Part shown: positions 29,983 through 40,765 of the stretch, piece after piece
Position numbering within the stretch: the stretch's first letter is position 1
Layout: every line of letters starts with the position of its first letter
From: Stentor roeselii
Taxonomy: Eukaryota > Ciliophora > Heterotrichea > Heterotrichida > Stentoridae
Assembly (NCBI GenBank): GCA_006503475.1
Contig: RSEH01000214.1
Coordinates: 1-64,000 of the forward strand
Direction of reading: 5' to 3'
Length of the DNA: 64,000 nucleotides
Position numbers and translations under genes: made by a program
Notes under the pieces: generated by a model
What the model was told of the DNA's origin: nothing
Seen by the model: the letters and a program-made list of their open reading frames with translations, nothing else
Databases searched by the model: none

Positions 29983-30022
29983 TTATAAGGGATTTTTATG
30001 GAAGTTTAATGAGTTTGTTATA
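29983..30022. promoter_or_regulatory. 40-bp bidirectional spacer
   Basis: Only 40 bp separate the start codons of the divergent genes at 29982 (minus) and 30023 (plus). Both ATGs are preceded by TTATAA. Any promoter must be contained here or overlap the coding sequences. Confidence 0.6.
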
Positions 30023-30511
30023 ATGGACGACTTTATTCTTGATCACATTCCCAAATCCAAGTCCTCTCCAGAGACCTACATCCAAGAGCGAGACACATAC
30101 GGTAAACACCTTCAAAGTAAAAAAAACTCAGCAACAATAAACCGTCGAATATACCTTGGATCGATAGACGAGTCATCCTTATTATTTATCCCACCGCGTA
30201 GCAATAGAAGTTACAAAGAACTAGCAATTGACATGTTTCCAAGCGTGGTTTCTTTATGGTTATTCGGTCTTTCAGTGCTTTACACATACCCGCGGTGCGT
30301 CAGTCTTTATCGCCACGTCTTTCCGAATTCAAACAGTTTTATAATGATCCACCTGGTAATTAACACCTAGGGCATTGCCCCGATGATGATGTTTATCAAT
30401 ACAAATTTACTTGGATTCTTCAAAGGCTTGTCTTACATTTACTTTTCGAACATGGTCGGCGATGTAGAAGTCAATAGTAAAGTCCTTGAGAAGGTAAATC
30501 TTGATACTTAG
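30023..30511 (+). CDS. Unknown small two-pass membrane protein
   Basis: A single 15-nt intron at 30356-30370 (gtaattaacacctag) joins two frames into 157 residues. The N-terminal 75 residues are polar and basic. A hydrophobic segment (SVVSLWLFGLSVLY) and a second around the splice site (MIHLGIAPMMMFIN) look like membrane helices or a hairpin. The C-terminus is short and polar (EVNSKVLEKVNLDT). I recognise no family; the hydrophobic hairpin could suggest an ER or mitochondrial membrane protein, as inference only. The intron obeys the pyrimidine-A rule. The reading frame ends at TAG. An 18-nt GT...AG stretch overlaps that stop but does not match the intron pattern, so I keep the TAG as the end. 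Confidence 0.7.
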
Positions 30512-30556
30512 AATTCTTAGATAATCACTTCTGATCTAACCTTTTATAATGTTTTA

Positions 30557-31006
30557 ATGGAACTGGTCAAAAAACCCGTCCTGGATACTTTTATCCCTTC
30601 CTTCAAAGAAGATAGTTCAAAGTTGAATCCTTTTCTTGAAAACTTTAAAATTTCCTGTTTTTCTGAAAAAAAAAATTTCAAGTTTATAGACAATCCTCAG
30701 GTGGTAACAAAAGACTTAAAAAACCTAGAAAGTCCCTTCAAACTAACTAAACCAATCACTTCTTTCACCGAAATCTCTGAAACTCTTTCCCCTCTCAGCA
30801 AAAAAATCCCTAATGAAAAAAACTCCACCTTCCTCGAAGACCCTTTCAACTTCGAATCCTGTTTCAACTTCAACTCAGACGACATAAACACCGAAATAAA
30901 CCAAGACTACTCCGACATTGACCTAAAAGAATTATTCCAAAGTCTAAAACTACCAAATCCTCCAACCCCTAATCCCCTATCAATCCACTTAAAAACTCAT
31001 AAATAA
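30557..31006 (+). CDS. Unknown low-complexity protein
   Basis: This 149-residue frame is rich in Ser, Pro, Lys, Asn and Phe, with no cysteine motif, membrane segment or catalytic signature. Short acidic segments near the end (DYSDIDLKELFQSL) could form an amphipathic helix of the transactivation or docking type. It lies 45 bp after the previous gene and 23 bp before the CXC-domain gene, all on the plus strand. Codon use resembles its neighbours, which supports a real gene. Function is unknown; a partner for the adjacent CXC protein is only a thought from position. Confidence 0.6.
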   Translation: MELVKKPVLDTFIPSFKEDSSKLNPFLENFKISCFSEKKNFKFIDNPQVVTKDLKNLESPFKLTKPITSFTEISETLSPLSKKIPNEKNSTFLEDPFNFESCFNFNSDDINTEINQDYSDIDLKELFQSLKLPNPPTPNPLSIHLKTHK

Positions 31007-31029
31007 TAATCCGCCAATTCATGCAATAA

Positions 31030-31827
31030 ATGGACTTTAACCTAGAAAATCAATCCCTGGATTCCTCGTCAATTCAGATCCAAAAGCCAACTCCACGATT
31101 TTGCACGCCGAAATACTCTCCTTTCACTCAATCCGTGATGAACCTGACGCCAATCCACGGTTACATAACAACCCCGACGCTTTACATCAACCCGTAAGCC
31201 TTATTCAGAATAACTCCAGACCAAAGCTTTCGACAATTCACTCAAATTTCACCTTTTGAGTCAGAAACGCCGTGCATTGCACGGCGCGTTATTCAAAAGA
31301 TTGATTTTTCACAGTACCTTGAAAATCATGGAAAGTTAAAAGCGAATTCGCTTCCTGTGGAAATAAAAGTTTATCAAGATGATGCCTTTGAACATAGCTC
31401 GCTTCTTACTAGTCTTAGTAAATCGAAACCAATGAAAAGGTCTCGGAATTCGACGAATTCGAAACTTGGATGCACTTGTCCTAAAAGCAAGTGTTTGAAA
31501 CTTTATTGTGAATGTTTTGCTAGACAGGAATTTTGTGATGGATGTAATTGTAATGATTGTCACAATATTATGGAATTTGATGATGTTAGGAAAGAAGCTG
31601 TTAGGGCTACTCTTGAAAGAAATCCGAATGCTTTTGTACCGAAAATTGGAGGATGTCATTCTGGACCTGTGCATCGGAAAGGCTGTCACTGCAGTAAAAG
31701 TGGATGTCTTCAGAACTATTGCGAGTGCTTTCAAAGCGGTGCAGTTTGTTCTGACATGTGCCAATGCTCCGGCTGCAGGAACAATGAAATCACTAAAAAG
31801 AAGAAAAAAAGAATGAATTTTAACTAA
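31030..31827 (+). CDS. Tesmin/LIN54-type CXC-domain protein
   Basis: A 15-nt intron at 31194-31208 (gtaagccttattcag) fuses a 54-codon first exon to the main frame, giving 260 residues. Two CXC (CRC) repeats bind DNA in this family: CTCPKSKCLKLYCECF near residue 150 and CHCSKSGCLQNYCECF near residue 220, each followed by further cysteine pairs (CNCNDC, CQCSGC). In animals and plants such proteins (LIN54, tesmin, TSO1) recognise CHR-type promoter elements and serve the DREAM/MuvB complex in cell-cycle genes. The N-terminus is Pro/Ser/Thr-rich and may be regulatory. It ends in a basic KKKKK-like tail that could aid nuclear import. Its stop is only 2 nt from the stop of the next gene on the other strand. 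Confidence 0.9.
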
Positions 31828-31829
31828 GA

Positions 31830-32438
31830 TTAATGAAAATTTTGAATGCAAAACATATCCTCCGACTCATTTAAAGTACTTTGAGACTCTTGGAGCTTAT
31901 GAGTCTTTTTTCCCCCTGATTTTTTTAATTTCTTCAAAAGACTCATTTTTTGTTTTAATTCGTTTCTCAATTCACGAATAATTTTCGCATTTTTCACATT
32001 TTCCACTTCAAGTTCATGAACTTTGCTATTAAATCTAGAATAATTCGCATCTTTAAGCAAAGATTTAATGAGTTGAAGTAAAAAAAAGCAGTCTTGTGAT
32101 GTGAATTCAACAGCTTCTTGCTTATCTGACAAGAGTTTTTGAAAAACATCAGAATCATCAGGTCTAATATGAGTATTTTTTAAAAATTCAGTACAAATGA
32201 CAGAAACAAGAGAAGTTAAAGTTGCGAGGTTTGGTTCTGAAGTATCATCATCGTACCCAGTACTTGAAAGTGTCGAAGTAAGAAGACCAATGATCTCAGA
32301 ATAATCATCTCGAAGAATTTTTGACTGTTGCGGCGTTCTTTCATATTCCATCTCGTCAGACTCCGCTCCTGAAGACAAAGAATCAAAATCCGAAGAAGAA
32401 ACTGAAATCTTACAGACCTTCTGTGTGCTATTTTCCAT
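31830..32438 (-). CDS. Unknown coiled-coil protein
   Basis: This 202-residue protein has an acidic, serine-rich N-terminal third (SSSDFDSLSSGAESDEMEY). A helical middle follows (FTSQDCFFLLQLIKSLLKD), then a convincing coiled coil near residues 140-180 (ELEVENVKNAKIIRELRNEL), and a basic lysine-rich stretch. I do not recognise a family. It converges with the CXC gene with a 2-nt gap and diverges from the next plus-strand gene with a 33-bp spacer (32439-32471). Such architecture is common in centrosomal or cytoskeletal ciliate proteins, but that is inference. No intron is needed. Confidence 0.65.
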   Translation of the reverse strand: MENSTQKVCKISVSSSDFDSLSSGAESDEMEYERTPQQSKILRDDYSEIIGLLTSTLSSTGYDDDTSEPNLATLTSLVSVICTEFLKNTHIRPDDSDVFQKLLSDKQEAVEFTSQDCFFLLQLIKSLLKDANYSRFNSKVHELEVENVKNAKIIRELRNELKQKMSLLKKLKKSGGKKTHKLQESQSTLNESEDMFCIQNFH

Positions 32439-32471
32439 CTAATAAAAATATTAATCCACTCATTACTTATA

Positions 32472-33245
32472 ATGGGAAAGCATAAAAGAACTAAAAAGAA
32501 AAAAAGTCAAATTTCTTTCATCAACTCCCCTTTGGCCCTCATCGAGTCAAAAGAAAAATTCATTGAAAATCTGATCCACATCTTTTCAAGCTACTCCCAA
32601 GCCTTCAAAACATTCATCCAGGGCAAGGTCCACTCAAAGACTTCAGTGGTTTTAACAAGTCTTCATCTTTCACTAAAAGACCAGAAATGTGAATTATTCT
32701 ATCAAAAAGACGAATCTCGAGAATTTCATCACATTTTTTATTACCACCTTCAAAAGTTTCTCAATAACCTTACCTCGACCCTTGCTGAACTTGATGACTT
32801 GAATCACAAGCTCATCATTCCTGCAATCAACGACGCGCTAGTTCTTTTAGAAGTAGTTCAAACTGACATTGAAAGAATCAGCGGGTTTCTATTTGAACCC
32901 ACTGGAATTAACTGCAAAGAAATGATTTTGATTATCTTTCACGAACACCTTGTAAAGGAAAAATGGGTTCAGAGGATTTTGCAGGAAGACCATCTGAAAG
33001 ATGAGGATTTTCTTAGTTTTATTGAAAAAAACCTGGTTTATGACGGGTTTACTGTGAAAACTGGGAAAAAACGAAGAAGAAAAAGTAAAAAAGTAGAAGG
33101 ACTTGATGAAATGGATGAAGAAATCCTTTTATTTGAACAGCGGATTATGAAAGAACAAAATTCTGAAACTAAAACCAGGCCGAATGTGTCGAATGAATGG
33201 ATAAAAACGCTTCGAAGGACTTTAAAAAATCGTTATTTTAATTAA
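32472..33245 (+). CDS. Unknown basic protein, possibly nuclear
   Basis: The product is 257 residues. It opens with MGKHKRTKKKKSQ, a strongly basic tract of the kind seen in nuclear or nucleolar proteins. The middle (residues 20-190) reads as an all-helical domain with regularly spaced hydrophobics. A second basic block (KTGKKRRRKSKK) precedes an acidic linker (LDEMDEEILLFEQR), and the end is again basic (EWIKTLRRTLKNRY). I recognise no catalytic motif. A chromatin or ribosome-biogenesis role is a guess from composition alone. The start ATG follows TTATA directly and lies 33 bp from a divergent gene. Confidence 0.65.
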   Translation: MGKHKRTKKKKSQISFINSPLALIESKEKFIENLIHIFSSYSQAFKTFIQGKVHSKTSVVLTSLHLSLKDQKCELFYQKDESREFHHIFYYHLQKFLNNLTSTLAELDDLNHKLIIPAINDALVLLEVVQTDIERISGFLFEPTGINCKEMILIIFHEHLVKEKWVQRILQEDHLKDEDFLSFIEKNLVYDGFTVKTGKKRRRKSKKVEGLDEMDEEILLFEQRIMKEQNSETKTRPNVSNEWIKTLRRTLKNRYFN

Positions 33246-33279
33246 TGTTCAATTAAAAAAGCTGTCCTAGTCTCACTAT

Positions 33280-33765
33280 CTATTTTTTACCTTTTTTCCA
33301 GTTAAAGTTTTTTTTCGCTTTTGTGAAAGAATGTGACTGACTTGTAAGAATTTCTCTTGAAGTATATCGACCCACTCCTGGAAATTCCGGGTTTTTCACA
33401 AGGACTAAGTTATGTCCTGTTCTTTTAAATGAGTATCTTGGAGGACTTGACAGGTCTGAGATGTGGTAGTTTAAAGACCCTTGAATTGAAGATTCTTCTA
33501 GTTTTTTTATTTGAATTCTTAAAGTATTTAGATGGTTTGATAAGAAACGGTCTGACCTGCAGATTGACACTGATGGACTTTTCGCTTTTGTTGATAAAAA
33601 AGAATCGCTTGGGTTGTATGAACCTGGACCTACCAGAGAGTCTTCTAGGTCTAAACGGATCTTTGGAGAGCATAGGTTTAGAAGACGGGACTTTGGAAGT
33701 TTTGGGGTTTTTGAGTGACTTTTTAGGGGATGAGATAGGAGAAGTTGTTGTAGGTCTTTAGACAT
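33280..33765 (-). CDS. STPG/SHIPPO-like microtubule-associated protein
   Basis: The product is 161 residues and basic. It has two Pro-Gly repeats of the SHIPPO/STPGR type: VGPGSYNPSDSF near residue 45 and FPGVGRYTSREI near residue 128, each with a Tyr after the PG core. Proteins with such repeats sit in or on ciliary microtubules as inner or tip proteins. A ciliate with many cilia and cortical microtubules would be expected to have many of them. The rest is Ser- and Lys-rich with no other domain, and ends in a basic KKNFNWKKGKK tail. Two degenerate repeats make this a moderate rather than strong call. Confidence 0.6.
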   Translation of the reverse strand: MSKDLQQLLLSHPLKSHSKTPKLPKSRLLNLCSPKIRLDLEDSLVGPGSYNPSDSFLSTKAKSPSVSICRSDRFLSNHLNTLRIQIKKLEESSIQGSLNYHISDLSSPPRYSFKRTGHNLVLVKNPEFPGVGRYTSREILTSQSHSFTKAKKNFNWKKGKK

Positions 33766-34027
33766 TTTTAGCTGTGAGGAGATTAGAGCTGGTGCTTGGT
33801 GAAGTTAATGTTATTGAAAGGTGAAGATTTTGAATTGGATCCATGTTGATTTTATTTAAAGATTGGATTTTTTAAGGGTTGAGTTAAAAAAAGATTCAGA
33901 ATGTTTTAAGATAATAAATTTATTGATAATAAGAAAGATATTTAAACGATGCAAATGAAAAATAAAAGGCAAGATATTAAATCCAACACAAAAAAAAAAT
34001 CCCTAAAATTCTAATAAACTATCCTAA

Positions 34028-36175
34028 CTACATCACCACAATCTTCTCCTTATCCATCCCCGCTTTTCTCAGTATCTTCTTATAACTCCTATTAAACCCA
34101 GAAGGTCCACAAATCCAAGCTAAGTCAAACCCATCCTTCGCGAGCCCATCCACAATTTCAGGTATATCCTTCTTCTTCGGATTTTCATCAGTAACAACTT
34201 CAAGTTCAAGCCATTTCGCATTCTTAGCAAATTCATTCAAATTATCAATTCCAAATCCATCTTTGTAAGTTCTAAAAAAGACAAACAAATGCAACTTGAA
34301 CACATCTGAACTATTTCCAAACTTCTTATAAGCCATGTCGACCAAGTCAATAAACGGAACAAGTCCAGTTCCTCCAGCAAGAGCTAAGAATTTTCCAGAC
34401 AAATCATGAAGTAGTAGTCCGGGGCCGAGGGGACCTCTGATGGTGACAGGGTCTCCGATTTTAAGTGAATCAAGATAGTTGGTCATTTTTCCGCCTGGGT
34501 AAACTTTATACACGAATTTCAGGTCTCCGAAGGAGGAGTCGTTGATTGGCTTGGAAGATTCGTTTGGACTCCAGGATGATAGGTCTGTGAAAATGCTTGA
34601 GTAGTATCTTTGAACTGATTTAAAACGCTTTTGGAATTTGAACATGAAATGCTTTCCTAACCAGGAGGATTCTTTGCAGGATTGGGATACTTTGAAGTCG
34701 GAACTTGTTAGGTAAAGGATACTTGTATGTGGGTTTAGTTTTAGCCTGTCTTTAAGGGAAAAGGTTAGATATACACTTGATTGAGGGTAAAGTGGTGACA
34801 GGTATCCAGGAATTTCTGGAATTTTTCCTATGGCTAGTGTTTTTAACATTGAGAAAGCTTTTTTAGTGTGGGTATAAGGGTTGTAGGATCCTCCGTAACT
34901 ACTACAGCCTACCATGTACTTCCCAGCGTCTTCTCCCAAGTTATTTTTAATCATAAAGCTACCTCCAGGATGCGCTCTATAAAAATGTCTAACATCAATA
35001 ACAAGTTCATCAGCAAACATGATTTTTTTCCCATTCTTGACCATTTCCATAGCTTCAAAGTGACTAATCTCTTTAAGTTTCGAACTCGGCAATCTAACCT
35101 TATTCCTATAAACTCTCTGAAACGCTTCAAACCCAACAAAAAAAGCAAACAAAATCGCATAAATAACGACTATCAACCCATTGTTACCTTCCTCATTCAA
35201 ATCCCACCCGAGATCCAAGTTCATCAGCCCAGCAATAAACATGACATACCCAATAACTCTATGAATCTTGAGTAAAGCCATCGTAATCGCAGTGTTCTTA
35301 GTAAAAACCGTGAAATACCATCCCATCAAGCCGAAAACCACCTGACCGATGACCAAAGCAGCTAAAATATGCCCGATTCTTGAATGTGAAATTTGATCAT
35401 CATCAAAGAAGTTATGAGATATTTCTCCTTCTTTAAAAGTCGTCGCTGAGCTGATTAAAGTCAGAATAGAAGTCGCTGAAAGACAGAAAAAATGAACATA
35501 AAACCACCAAGAAGAGGCTTTAAAATAACGAGCTGCTATAATTCCTATTGATGCTAATAATCCCCAGCATATTGTCATTACTCTACCGTGAGTTGTTCGG
35601 TCTTTCTCTGAACTTAATTTTTTTATGGAGAAGTCTTCACTGTTTACTGCGAAGGTCATTTTTGCGGAATCTAAATGGAATTTACATCTGCTTTTGCCGT
35701 GATAACTAACACCTGATGTGCCATCCACATATGCCCATATTATTGATTGGGATGAGTCTGGGGTTATTATAGCGTCAAGGGAATCCCCGGTGTCGAGCTT
35801 TCTTGAGAATTTCACGATGGCTCCTTCGGATGAAGTGTAAGTTGTTGAAATGAGGTTAATGCTGTTTTTGCCTCCTTGATCAGAATCATCTAGAGGAAAC
35901 AGATAATCTGTCACATAGCAATCAGTCACTTCAATGTTCGATCCATCAATCGTTACAAGGTAAATATCAGATTTTGCCATCTGGGATCCTAGGCCCAATC
36001 CACAATAACCGTCGGATATTTTGCACTAAATAAAGGGTACAGAGAGAGTAATATCAATCTCATTGTCACTTTGCCTTATTTCCCAGCCCAGGGTCATTAT
36101 ATCATCCAGTGAGGTTTCAATATAATCGCCTTGGACTATAAGGTTTACAAAGTGAACAAGCAAAAGGAACGCCAT
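34028..36175 (-). CDS. DOMON-cyt b561-cyt b5-ferredoxin reductase fusion, copy 1
   Basis: One 15-nt intron at 36026-36040 (gtaccctttatttag) gives 710 residues. After a signal sequence (MAFLLLVHFVNLIVQG) comes a luminal DOMON domain (about 20-170). A six-helix cytochrome b561 core follows, with the expected histidines in HGRVM, YVHFF, HSRIGH and KIHRVIGY. A cytochrome b5-like domain carries AHPGGSF and a second His in YTHTKKA. A flavin/NAD(P)H reductase module then shows RYYSS (FAD), RGPLGPGLLL, AGGTGLVPFIDL (nucleotide) and a CGPSGFNRSY end. The parts order into a cytosolic NAD(P)H to FAD to haem b5 to b561 to DOMON trans-membrane electron chain, probably a ferric or ascorbate-type reductase; the substrate is inference. 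The frame stays open upstream to an ATG at 36331, but the signal peptide and ATATAAAT context favour 36175. Confidence 0.88.
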
Positions 36176-36507
36176 ATTTATATTTGAAGGTTTTACCTTT
36201 GATTTGAATGAATTGAACTTAGAAAGTTGAATTTTTCTTTTATTGGGAATAGAGAACTGAAATTCATAAGATGTGGTGAGTGAAGAACCATCCTTTTCAA
36301 GAGAATAAATACTTAATAAAAGAATGATCATTTTCTTATAATCCTAATATATTAGACTAAAAATAATCTATTTAAAAATTTGCATTGTATATCAAAGCTA
36401 TGAAGAAAAACAATACTATTGCATTTACAAATAATAAATATAATTAAAAACATCGAAACCAAAATCACAGCTTAAGCTCTACTTAACCCTATTACTTATC
36501 TACCTCT
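36176..36507. other. Spacer between reductase copies 1 and 2
   Basis: This 332-bp spacer contains the promoter side of copy 1 and the 3' end region of copy 2. On the minus strand an in-frame extension of copy 1 (52 codons from an ATG at 36331, opening MIILLLSIYSLEK) stays open. It starts like a second signal peptide and may be a leftover of an older 5' end. I see no separate gene. Confidence 0.5.
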
Positions 36508-38664
36508 CTACATCAATATAATATTATCCTTAGGCAGTCCAGCTTTTCTCAATAGTTTTTTATAACTTCTATTAAACCCAGAAGGTCCACAAATCCAAGC
36601 CAGGTCAAAATTACTACTAGCAAGTCCTTTAATAATATTTCTCACATCGTTTTTATTTGGAAGTTCATCAGTAACAATCAGAAGTTCAAGCCACTTCGCA
36701 TTTTCAGCTAATTCTTTAAGTCTTTCAAGAGCGAATCCATCCTGAAAACTTTTAAAAAAAACAAACATATTCAAATGAAAGTCTTCTGCCGTAATTCCAA
36801 ACTTCTGATACGCCATTTCAACCAAGTCAATAAACGGTACAAGTCCAGTTCCCCCAGCAAGAGCTAAAAAAGTTCCTGAAAGTTCTTGAAGAAGTAGTCC
36901 AGGGCCGAGAGGACCTCTGATCATTACTTGGTCCCCCTCGTTAAGAGACTCAAGATAATTCGTCATTTTTCCATCTGGGTAAACTTTAAACACGAACTTC
37001 AACAAGCCTGAGGATCTTTCAGTTGTCTCTTGAAGTGGATCTGAACCTTCAGTGAAGTCTGTAAAAATACAGGAATAGTATCTTTTTATCAAGTCGAATT
37101 TTCGCTTGAAGATAAACATGAAATGCTTTCCTAACCATTGAGGCTCTTTGCAACTTTCAGAGACTTTGAAGTCTGGACTGGATATGTAGAGCATTCTTGT
37201 GTGATGGTTTAAGTTTTTCTTTTGGGTTACTGAAAAAGTCATGTAAATACTTTCTTGAGATTTTAAGGGGACTAGAAATTCTGGAATTTTGGAGATTTTT
37301 CCTATTGCTAAGGATTTTAACATTGAGAAGGCTTCTTCGGAGTGGCTGTATGCGTTGTAAGAGTTACCGTAACTGCTGCAGCCTACCATGTACTTGCCAG
37401 CGTCTTCTCCAACTGTCCTATTAATCATAAATGAACCTCCAGGATGCGACTTGTAAAAATGACTAACATTAACCACAAACTCATCAGCAAACATAATTTT
37501 TTTCCCTTCCCTAACCATTTCCATGACCTCAAAATGATTCATTTCCTTTAATTTCTCACTAGGCAAAGAAGTCTTATTCCTAAAAACTTTCTGATAAACT
37601 TCCAAAGCAACAAACAAAACCGGTACAATAACATAAATAATAATCATAAATTCCTTGCGATCTTTTGTATTCAAATCCCAACCGACATACAAGTTCCTAA
37701 GCCCAACAATGAACATAACATACCCAACAAATCGATGAATCTTCAACAACATTAAAGTCACCGTCGTATTCCTGGTGAAAATCTTGAAGCACGAGCCCAT
37801 AATGCCAAAAATAGTCTGACCAATGACCAAAGCAGCTAAAAAGTGCCCGGTTCTTGAATGTAAAACTCGATCATCATCAAAACTCTGATAAATACTTTTT
37901 TCTGCTTTATAAGCACTTGAAGAACTGTAGATTGTGAGAATCGAAGTAGCTAAAAATGAAAGAACATGAACTATGATCCACCAGGGATAAGCTTTAAAGT
38001 ACCTCGCTGAAATAATTCCAATAGTCGCTAAAAGTCCCCAAGCTATTGTCATTCTGATTCCATGTCTAGTCCCGTTTTTTTTTGAGTTGGTATCATCTTC
38101 TGAAAAGTCTTCACTAGAATAGGTTTCAGATGGTGATGAAAAATTTATCGTTCTTCTAACTGTTTAGGACTTACATCTGTTATTTCCATGATAAGAGACT
38201 CCGGACTGGCCGTCAACATAGGCCCAGATGATTGATTGGGAATTATCTGGAATTATTTCCCTGTCGAGGGAATCTCCTGTGTTAAGCTTTCTGGAAAACT
38301 TCACAATTGCAGATTTGGAAGTTGAATAAATTTTTGAAAGGACTTTGATGCTAGTTTTACCGCCTTGATCTGAATCTTCAAGTGGTAAGGAATGGGTAGT
38401 TGCATAACAGTCTTTCACTTCGATTGTATCTTCGTCGATAGTGACTAAATAAATGTCAGCTTTCGACATCTGAGACCCTAGGCCTAGTCCGCAGAAACCT
38501 TTGGATATTTTGCACTAAATGAAGAGTACTTTTAAAGTGATCTCAATTTCGTTGTCGTTTTGGTTTATTTCCCATCCTAGGGTCATTATATCATCGAGTT
38601 CTTCTTCGATGTAGTCACCTTGGACCATTAGGACAAAAATTTCCACCATCAAAAACAATCCCAT
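36508..38664 (-). CDS. DOMON-cyt b561-cyt b5-ferredoxin reductase fusion, copy 2
   Basis: Two 15-nt introns, 38515-38529 (gtactcttcatttag) and 38160-38174 (gtaagtcctaaacag), give 708 residues. It is the tandem neighbour of copy 1, on the same strand, 332 bp away, with the same domain order. It has a signal sequence (MGLFLMVEIFVLMVQG), DOMON, a b561 core with HSRTGH and KIHRFVGY, a b5 domain with SHPGGSF, and a reductase with RYYSC, RGPLGPGLLL and AGGTGLVPFIDL. Intron 1 is at the same position as in copies 1 and 4. Intron 2 lies at the end of DOMON, near but not identical to the second intron of copy 4. The linker after DOMON (SSEDFSEDDTNSKKN) has diverged strongly. The start context is TTATAAATATG. 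Confidence 0.88.
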
Positions 38665-39626
38665 ATTTATAAAGTTTTTAATTTGACGAGTTGATGAATA
38701 ATACTTTTCTGATTTAGATGAAAAAAGAATTGGTTCTAAATAATATAGGTTTTATTATTATTAGGGAAAGTTTGAAAGATTTATTAACTTTTAGGATTTA
38801 TTTGAAGATTAATATTGGAAAATATTTTGGATATGGATTTTTTCTTTATTTTGAAGTTTTAAGCATGTTTGGAAATGATTCAAATTTTGAGAATTGCTAG
38901 TTGAATATTATTGTAATGATATAAGGAAAATATACTTGAAATATGTAATTTTAACATCAACTCCACTAGTCGTTATTATACAGATATGTGGAAATGAATT
39001 ATATTGTTAAATATTAATCTTATTAGCTAATGAAAATTTCGGAATTTATATGATCTAAGTTTATCTATTCTAGTTATTCATTCTAAAAAATAGATAAAGT
39101 TTCGAAAATTTATCGTATTTTATCTGCAAAGGTATTTTCCCAGTTAAATTCAATAAAAAAAGATTTAATTTCAAATTTTATCTAACTTGGTAAGATATCT
39201 TGTTACTTCATGTCCCTTTAATTTACTTGATATCAATGTCTCTAGGATATAAAATAATTTGAATTGGAGAAAATAAATTCTTGATCGAGTTTTTATATAA
39301 TTAAATTAGAATTATTTAGAATTATACTAAATAAATAAGATTTAAGGTAATAAAACTACTTGAATTCAGATGAATTTCATAAAATTTTCACAATAACTCA
39401 CATAACGGAATAAATTTTCATACATCCAGGTCTTAGCAACACCAAAATTAAAGTAATGATAAAAAAGAAATAAAGGATAACGATAATTAAAATCCTAAAG
39501 ATGTTTGAAGTAAAATTTATTCATTCATAGTTCATTAAGTATCCAATATTAACTATTTACTTACTAAAAAATACTAACTTTAGATGAAAAGCCCAATAAT
39601 TAACCCTCCTTAAAAAAACATCTAAA
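38665..39626. other. Intergenic, 962 bp, no gene seen
   Basis: Very AT-rich DNA upstream of reductase copy 2 and downstream of the kelch gene. A plus-strand frame at 38718-38900 is AT-biased and of low complexity, and I do not accept it as a gene. I looked for a reductase relic like the one beyond copy 4 and found none that I can support. Confidence 0.55.
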
Positions 39627-40748
39627 TTACTCGTTTTTATTAGGAACAGCCGACAAGTCTCTAATAACAAAAACATCATTCATCGCCTTCATTTTTTCCC
39701 ATCCTCCAAATACCAACAAATGAGGTCCAATAGGTGTAGAAGTATGTCCATACCTTTGCTGAGGAGGTGCTCCATTGACAGGAACTCGATTCCAAGTCAT
39801 AGTATCCGTATCAAGTATAACAAAATAATCAGTAACATCTCCTTGAACCTTCTGAAAGACTCCATATCCTCCAAACACAAGAATATCACTTCCAGAGATA
39901 TCCATACTATGTCCATAGCAATGTCTTGGCGGGACTCCAGAGACCCTAAGTCGACTCCAGACAAAACTTTCAGTATCCAAGACCCTCAAGTCATTTAAAT
40001 AACTTTCTTTAAGTCGACTGCCCATCTTATCACTGACCTGACTTTTATCATAATAAAACCCTCCCTGAATAAGCACATTAGTACCAACGACAGTAGCGAC
40101 ATGTCCCATTCTCGGCAAAGGTGCAGGTCCTGAAGTTTCAGGCTGAGTCCAGGCCATAGCTGCAAGATCCAAAACAAACAAATCATTAAAAAACACGTCT
40201 TTATTCCACCCTCCAAAGATATACATTTTCGTCCCAATTAAACTCGCTGAATGATTCAATCGTCCAAGTGGTGCATTGCCTCCTTCAGGGCCTTGATACC
40301 AGGTCATAGTCAGAGGGTCTAAAGCGTGTAAGTCTCTGAAATGCGTGGACCCTGCGCCTCTTCCAGCGAAAATAACGATTCTTGACCCTGCTAAAACTGC
40401 TGAATGACCATATCGAGCAGGAGGAGGAATACCGTTGAGCTTCGGTCGATACCATCTGTTGTCATTCACATCTAAGACAATTGTGTCGTTTAGATAAATG
40501 AAGCCGTCATTCTTACCGGCGTAGTAATGTCCTCCGAAAATAATAAGCGAAGCACCTACTAAAGTCGCAGAATGACCTCCTCTTGGACTTGGAGGAACTC
40601 CCTCTATTGTCGGGTATGCCCATTGCCAGTTTCTTGGCTTGTTCGCAGTCTTTGGAAGGGAAAACGACCCACTTGACTTCACGCTTTCTTGTGACTTAAG
40701 ACCTGTCAAGACTTCAGGGTTTGAAAGAGCGGAGTACTTTTCTTCCAT
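39627..40748 (-). CDS. Kelch-repeat beta-propeller protein
   Basis: The product is 373 residues made almost entirely of six kelch repeats. Each has an R-x-G-H-S motif, a hydrophobic strand with a FGG-type turn (LIIFGGHYY, IVIFAGRG, MYIFGGWN, ILVFGGYG, LLVFGGWE) and a Trp. This predicts a single six-blade propeller with no added BTB or other domain. The pattern resembles Rab9-effector p40/RABEPK and other cytosolic kelch scaffolds, but orthology is not certain. It follows CACYBP on the same strand with only 17 bp between that stop and this ATG, so its promoter overlaps the CACYBP end. The start context is CAAATAAATATG. Confidence 0.88.
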   Translation of the reverse strand: MEEKYSALSNPEVLTGLKSQESVKSSGSFSLPKTANKPRNWQWAYPTIEGVPPSPRGGHSATLVGASLIIFGGHYYAGKNDGFIYLNDTIVLDVNDNRWYRPKLNGIPPPARYGHSAVLAGSRIVIFAGRGAGSTHFRDLHALDPLTMTWYQGPEGGNAPLGRLNHSASLIGTKMYIFGGWNKDVFFNDLFVLDLAAMAWTQPETSGPAPLPRMGHVATVVGTNVLIQGGFYYDKSQVSDKMGSRLKESYLNDLRVLDTESFVWSRLRVSGVPPRHCYGHSMDISGSDILVFGGYGVFQKVQGDVTDYFVILDTDTMTWNRVPVNGAPPQQRYGHTSTPIGPHLLVFGGWEKMKAMNDVFVIRDLSAVPNKNE

Positions 40749-40765
40749 ATTTATTTGAATAACAG

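Noticed and set aside
30494-30511. An 18-nt GT...AG stretch overlapping the stop of the membrane-protein gene
   Set aside because: Length and branch position do not fit the 15-nt rule, and the next codons soon reach another TAG.
34868-35275. 135-codon frame antisense to reductase copy 1
   Set aside because: Complement of the b561/b5 coding region, which is conserved in three paralogues; no independent support.
36176-36331. In-frame 52-codon extension of reductase copy 1
   Set aside because: It would put residues before a good signal peptide, and the inner ATG has the same TATAAATATG context as copies 2 and 4.
38718-38900. 60-codon plus-strand frame upstream of reductase copy 2
   Set aside because: AT-driven composition, no domain, lies in the expected promoter region.
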